Origin: Sporanaerobium hydrogeniformans
Lineage (GTDB): Bacteria > Bacillota > Clostridia > Lachnospirales > Cellulosilyticaceae
Length of the DNA stretch: 64,000 nucleotides
NCBI RefSeq assembly: GCF_002735925.1
Contig: NZ_PEDL01000001.1
Location: 62,001 to 126,000, forward strand
Direction: 5' to 3'
The notes beneath the pieces were generated by a model. It worked only from the letters and a program-made list of their open reading frames with translations. It did no database searches and was not told where the DNA came from. Shown here one piece after another: positions 61,684-64,000 of the stretch. Position 1 is the stretch's first letter, and each line of letters opens with the position of its first letter. A program made the translations under genes and the position numbers.

Positions 61684-61715
61684 CAATCCCTGTTTGTACG
61701 TAATGACAGGGATTG
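61684..61715 (+). terminator. Intrinsic terminator of the HD-GYP gene
   Basis: CAATCCCTGT (61684-61693) and ACAGGGATTG, followed by five Ts. Confidence 0.9.
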
Positions 61716-61726
61716 TTTTTGTATGC

Positions 61727-61765
61727 AAAAAGAACCCTCATACAATGATGTATAAGGATTCTTTT
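61727..61765 (-). terminator. Intrinsic terminator of the nucleoside transporter operon
   Basis: On the minus strand AAAAGAATCCTTATACA pairs with TGTATGAGGGTTCTTTTT across a short loop. It lies 35 bases after the last permease gene. Confidence 0.88.
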
Positions 61766-61799
61766 ATAAACAAAATGCCATGTAGTTTAGAAGAAATTT

Positions 61800-62753
61800 T
61801 TAGCGTTTGCCATGATCAAAAGGTTCTCCTGAAGCCTTTGGAGCTTGAGAAGATTTTGAAAAGATAACAAGTGCGACTAAAGTTACTACATAAGGGAAGA
61901 TTTTTAGTATTACAGGTGGAATAGTTGCAAGTTGTGGTAAAACTTGTGAAACGTTAGAAATCGTACTTGCAAAGCCAAAGAATAAAGTAGCAGCAAGAAT
62001 ACCAAAGGGTTTCCACTGACCAAAGATAAGCGCTGCTAATGCAAGGAAACCAAAACCAGCTACACCACCATTAAATTCACCAGCAAAGGTAACAAGATAT
62101 ATACCACCACCAAGGCCTGCAAAAGCACCGGAAAGGATAACACCCATATAGCGCATACGTGCTACATTAATACCGGCAGCATCCGCAGCATGAGGATGTT
62201 CACCACAAGCCCTTAAACGAAGACCGAAGGTGGTTTTATAAAGGATAAAGGTAAAGATAATTAAAATGATAAGTACTAGCCAAGTAGTTGCATAACTATT
62301 TTTAAAGAAAAGAGGTCCGATAAGTGGAATATCAGAAAGAAGAGGCCAGTTGTATTTACCTAAACTATTTGTTAAGCGGATATTTCCGCTACCTGTTATA
62401 TTTCTAGCAAGGAAAACAGTAAGTGCACTTGCTATCATATTAATGGCAGTACCACTAATTACTTGATTTGCTTTTAAGTTAATACTTGCAAAGGCGTGGA
62501 GAAGAGAAAAAAGAGCACCTACTACTAGAGCTGCGAATAGTCCAACTAAAATAGTCCATGAGCTACCTGGAAAAGCCTTTTGAAGCAAAAAGATTGTTAA
62601 GGCACTTGAAAAAGAGCCAATAATCATTAAGCCATCTAAACCAATATTAACAACGCCACTTCGCTCACAATAAAGCGCACCTAGGGCAGTAATAAGAAGT
62701 GGTATTGTATAGGCAATGGCATAAGGGAAAATTTGTTCAATGATTTGCCACAT
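61800..62753 (-). CDS. Nucleoside (BMP-type) ABC transporter permease, NupQ/YufQ-like
   Basis: The 317-residue permease has about eight helices and the family features CERSGVVNIGLDGLMIIGSF, NQVISGTAINMIASALTVFL, RACGEHPHAADAAGINVARMRYMGVILSGAFAGLGG and GFLALAALIFGQWKP. It pairs with the permease encoded upstream to import nucleosides. GGGAG lies ahead of the start, and the gap to the previous stop is two bases. Confidence 0.92.
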   Translation of the reverse strand: MWQIIEQIFPYAIAYTIPLLITALGALYCERSGVVNIGLDGLMIIGSFSSALTIFLLQKAFPGSSWTILVGLFAALVVGALFSLLHAFASINLKANQVISGTAINMIASALTVFLARNITGSGNIRLTNSLGKYNWPLLSDIPLIGPLFFKNSYATTWLVLIILIIFTFILYKTTFGLRLRACGEHPHAADAAGINVARMRYMGVILSGAFAGLGGGIYLVTFAGEFNGGVAGFGFLALAALIFGQWKPFGILAATLFFGFASTISNVSQVLPQLATIPPVILKIFPYVVTLVALVIFSKSSQAPKASGEPFDHGKR

Positions 62754-62755
62754 GA

Positions 62756-63922
62756 TTATTCATCTCCCTTCTTAGCATTATTTTTGCTTGAATCACTTGA
62801 ATTAGGCGGCATAAAACCATAGTTTTCATCTTTATTATCTGTACTGGATACAGCCCCACCTGTAAGGGCAGCACTTTGTGTTTTTTTCTCTTTGCGACTT
62901 TTAACAAATTTATCAAGGAGACGTTCAACAAGAATACTTGTAGCTGCAAAATAGATAATGGTTGCAATAATGGTATCTGCGATTTCTGGGGGGACACCTG
63001 TCATAGCACTCATAAAACCACGGCCAGAGTATAAAAGTCCAAAGAAAAGAGCAGAGAGTAAGGCGCCAATAGGTGTATTTGCACCTAAAAGAGCAACAGC
63101 AATGCCATCAAACCCTTGAGAAGGCATCACACCAATTTGAATATTATTAGCATTACCAGCATATTGAACGACACCAGCAAGACCAGCAAGGCCACCAGCA
63201 ATCATCATAGATAAAATGATATTTTTATTAACAGAGATACCTGCGTATTCAGCTGCATGACGATTAAAGCCTACAGATTTAAGTTCATAACCAAAAGCAG
63301 TTTTGTTAAGGATAAAAGCAATAATAATAACAGCAAGAATAGCAACAAAAATACCTAAGTTAAGGTAAGAACCACCAAATAAGTTAGAAAGCCAAGGAGC
63401 ACGTAAGGTAGCAGTGTCTGCAAGAAGACGTGACTCTGTTTCCATATTTCCTTTAAAATAACCTTGAATAGTATAATAAACAACCCAATAGGCTATCCAG
63501 TTCATCATAATAGAAGAAACCACTTCATGTACATTGAAAAGTGCTTTTAAAATACCAGGGATAAAGGCCCAAAGAGCACCTCCTAAAAAAGCTACAAACA
63601 CCATGAGAGGAACAAGAAGTCCACTTGGAAGGTTATAAGTAAGACCAACAGCAGTTGCACAAAAACCACCAAATAACATTTGACCAGGAGTTCCAATATT
63701 AAAGAGACCTGTGCGGAAAGCAAAGGCAACAGAAAGACCTGTTAGAATCAGTGGTGTTGCTGTTGCAATGGTGTTACCAATGCGTTCTAGGTTAAGAGTA
63801 CCTCCTTGGATAAGAGACTTGAATCCTTCAAGGGGGTTATGACCTGTAATAAGCATAAAGATAGCACCAGCTATAAGACCTAAGAGGACAGAAATAAGGG
63901 ATACAAGACCTTTTTTATTCAT
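62756..63922 (-). CDS. Nucleoside (BMP-type) ABC transporter permease, NupP/YufP-like
   Basis: The 388-residue permease has the matching motifs FRTGLFNIGTPGQMLFGGF, NVHEVVSSIMMNWIAYWVVYY, LKSVGFNRHAAEYAGISVNKNIILSMMIAGGLAGLAG and SQGFDGIAVALLGANTPIGA. A polar tail of about 50 residues (rich in Ser, Asn and Lys) makes it longer than Bacillus YufP. It follows AGGAGG and overlaps the ATPase gene by eight bases. Confidence 0.92.
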   Translation of the reverse strand: MNKKGLVSLISVLLGLIAGAIFMLITGHNPLEGFKSLIQGGTLNLERIGNTIATATPLILTGLSVAFAFRTGLFNIGTPGQMLFGGFCATAVGLTYNLPSGLLVPLMVFVAFLGGALWAFIPGILKALFNVHEVVSSIMMNWIAYWVVYYTIQGYFKGNMETESRLLADTATLRAPWLSNLFGGSYLNLGIFVAILAVIIIAFILNKTAFGYELKSVGFNRHAAEYAGISVNKNIILSMMIAGGLAGLAGVVQYAGNANNIQIGVMPSQGFDGIAVALLGANTPIGALLSALFFGLLYSGRGFMSAMTGVPPEIADTIIATIIYFAATSILVERLLDKFVKSRKEKKTQSAALTGGAVSSTDNKDENYGFMPPNSSDSSKNNAKKGDE

Positions 63923-64000
63923 TTTTACTTCCTCCTTTTACACCGGCCATCATAAGTCCAACTTCATTTTCATTAGTTGTCTTAGCATCTACAATACCAA
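63915..64000 (-). CDS. C-terminal end of a nucleoside ABC transporter ATPase (NupO/YufO-like), partial
   Basis: The minus strand at the right edge encodes TTNENEVGLMMAG followed by VKGGSKNE and a stop inside the start region of the permease gene. Endings of the form ENELGLLMAG are typical of YufO-type ATPases, and the position upstream of the two permeases agrees. The remainder, and presumably a BMP-family binding lipoprotein, lie outside the window. Confidence 0.8.
   Translation of the reverse strand, partial: GIVDAKTTNENEVGLMMAGVKGGSKNE

Noticed and set aside
1-64000. CRISPR arrays, insertion sequences, toxin-antitoxin pairs, tRNA or rRNA genes
   Set aside because: I looked for spaced direct repeats, transposase motifs, paired small genes and tRNA-like cloverleaf ends and saw none that I could support.

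Overview
The window reads as chromosome of a low-GC, strictly anaerobic Firmicute of the Clostridia, probably Lachnospiraceae or the Cellulosilyticum group. The grounds are AT-rich DNA with strong AAGGAGG ribosome sites, a single-chain pyruvate:ferredoxin oxidoreductase, desulfoferrodoxin, a thioredoxin reductase-like flavoprotein without NADPH motifs, GapN, small clostridial families (DUF4250, DUF3787) and a folT tetrahydrofolate riboswitch. I see no CRISPR array, insertion sequence, prophage, rRNA or tRNA.

Layout. 0-4 kb: a membrane-anchored SpoIID-type protein and an unrecognised secreted protein. 4-8 kb: a Cys/Met-metabolism PLP enzyme plus NhaC-type transporter operon, convergent with a FadR-type GntR regulator; matching palindromes sit at both promoters. 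8-14 kb: gapN, DUF421 and DUF5662 genes, the flavoprotein, and a PfkB kinase. 14-23 kb: a YesMN-type two-component system driving a CUT1 sugar importer (binding protein and two permeases, no ATPase) and a GH35 beta-galactosidase. 23-27.3 kb: a helical-bundle protein and a three-gene putative metal locus: a COG0523 GTPase, a second COG0523-type domain fused to an ArsP-type permease, and a TIGR03943 protein. 27.3-31.5 kb: pyruvate:ferredoxin oxidoreductase divergent from an HxlR regulator, with an inverted repeat between them.

31.5-37 kb: a 39-codon gene behind a LexA (SOS) box, a likely small RNA with C-rich unpaired segments, an FtsH-like protease, a tiny HTH protein and an OmpR-type two-component system. 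37-44 kb: THF riboswitch and folate ECF S-component, DUF4250, M29 aminopeptidase, DUF3787, NUDIX hydrolase, desulfoferrodoxin, and a CoA-disulfide reductase with a cystine-type symporter. 44-50 kb: a complete branched-chain amino acid ABC system (Liv) with two tandem paralogous binding proteins. 50-57 kb: a DeoR regulator with an orphan RbsA-like ATPase, divergent from a ChvE/MmsAB monosaccharide importer. 57-64 kb: a secreted C39-like protein, a CmpB-like membrane protein, a YgiQ radical SAM protein, an HD-GYP protein and a nucleoside (BMP-type) ABC transporter that runs off the right edge.

The genes describe a saccharolytic and amino-acid-using anaerobe with many importers. The most unusual items are the GTPase-permease fusion, the LexA-box microprotein unit, the C-rich small RNA candidate and the orphan double-NBD ATPase. 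All functions are inferred from motifs read by eye; no search was run.
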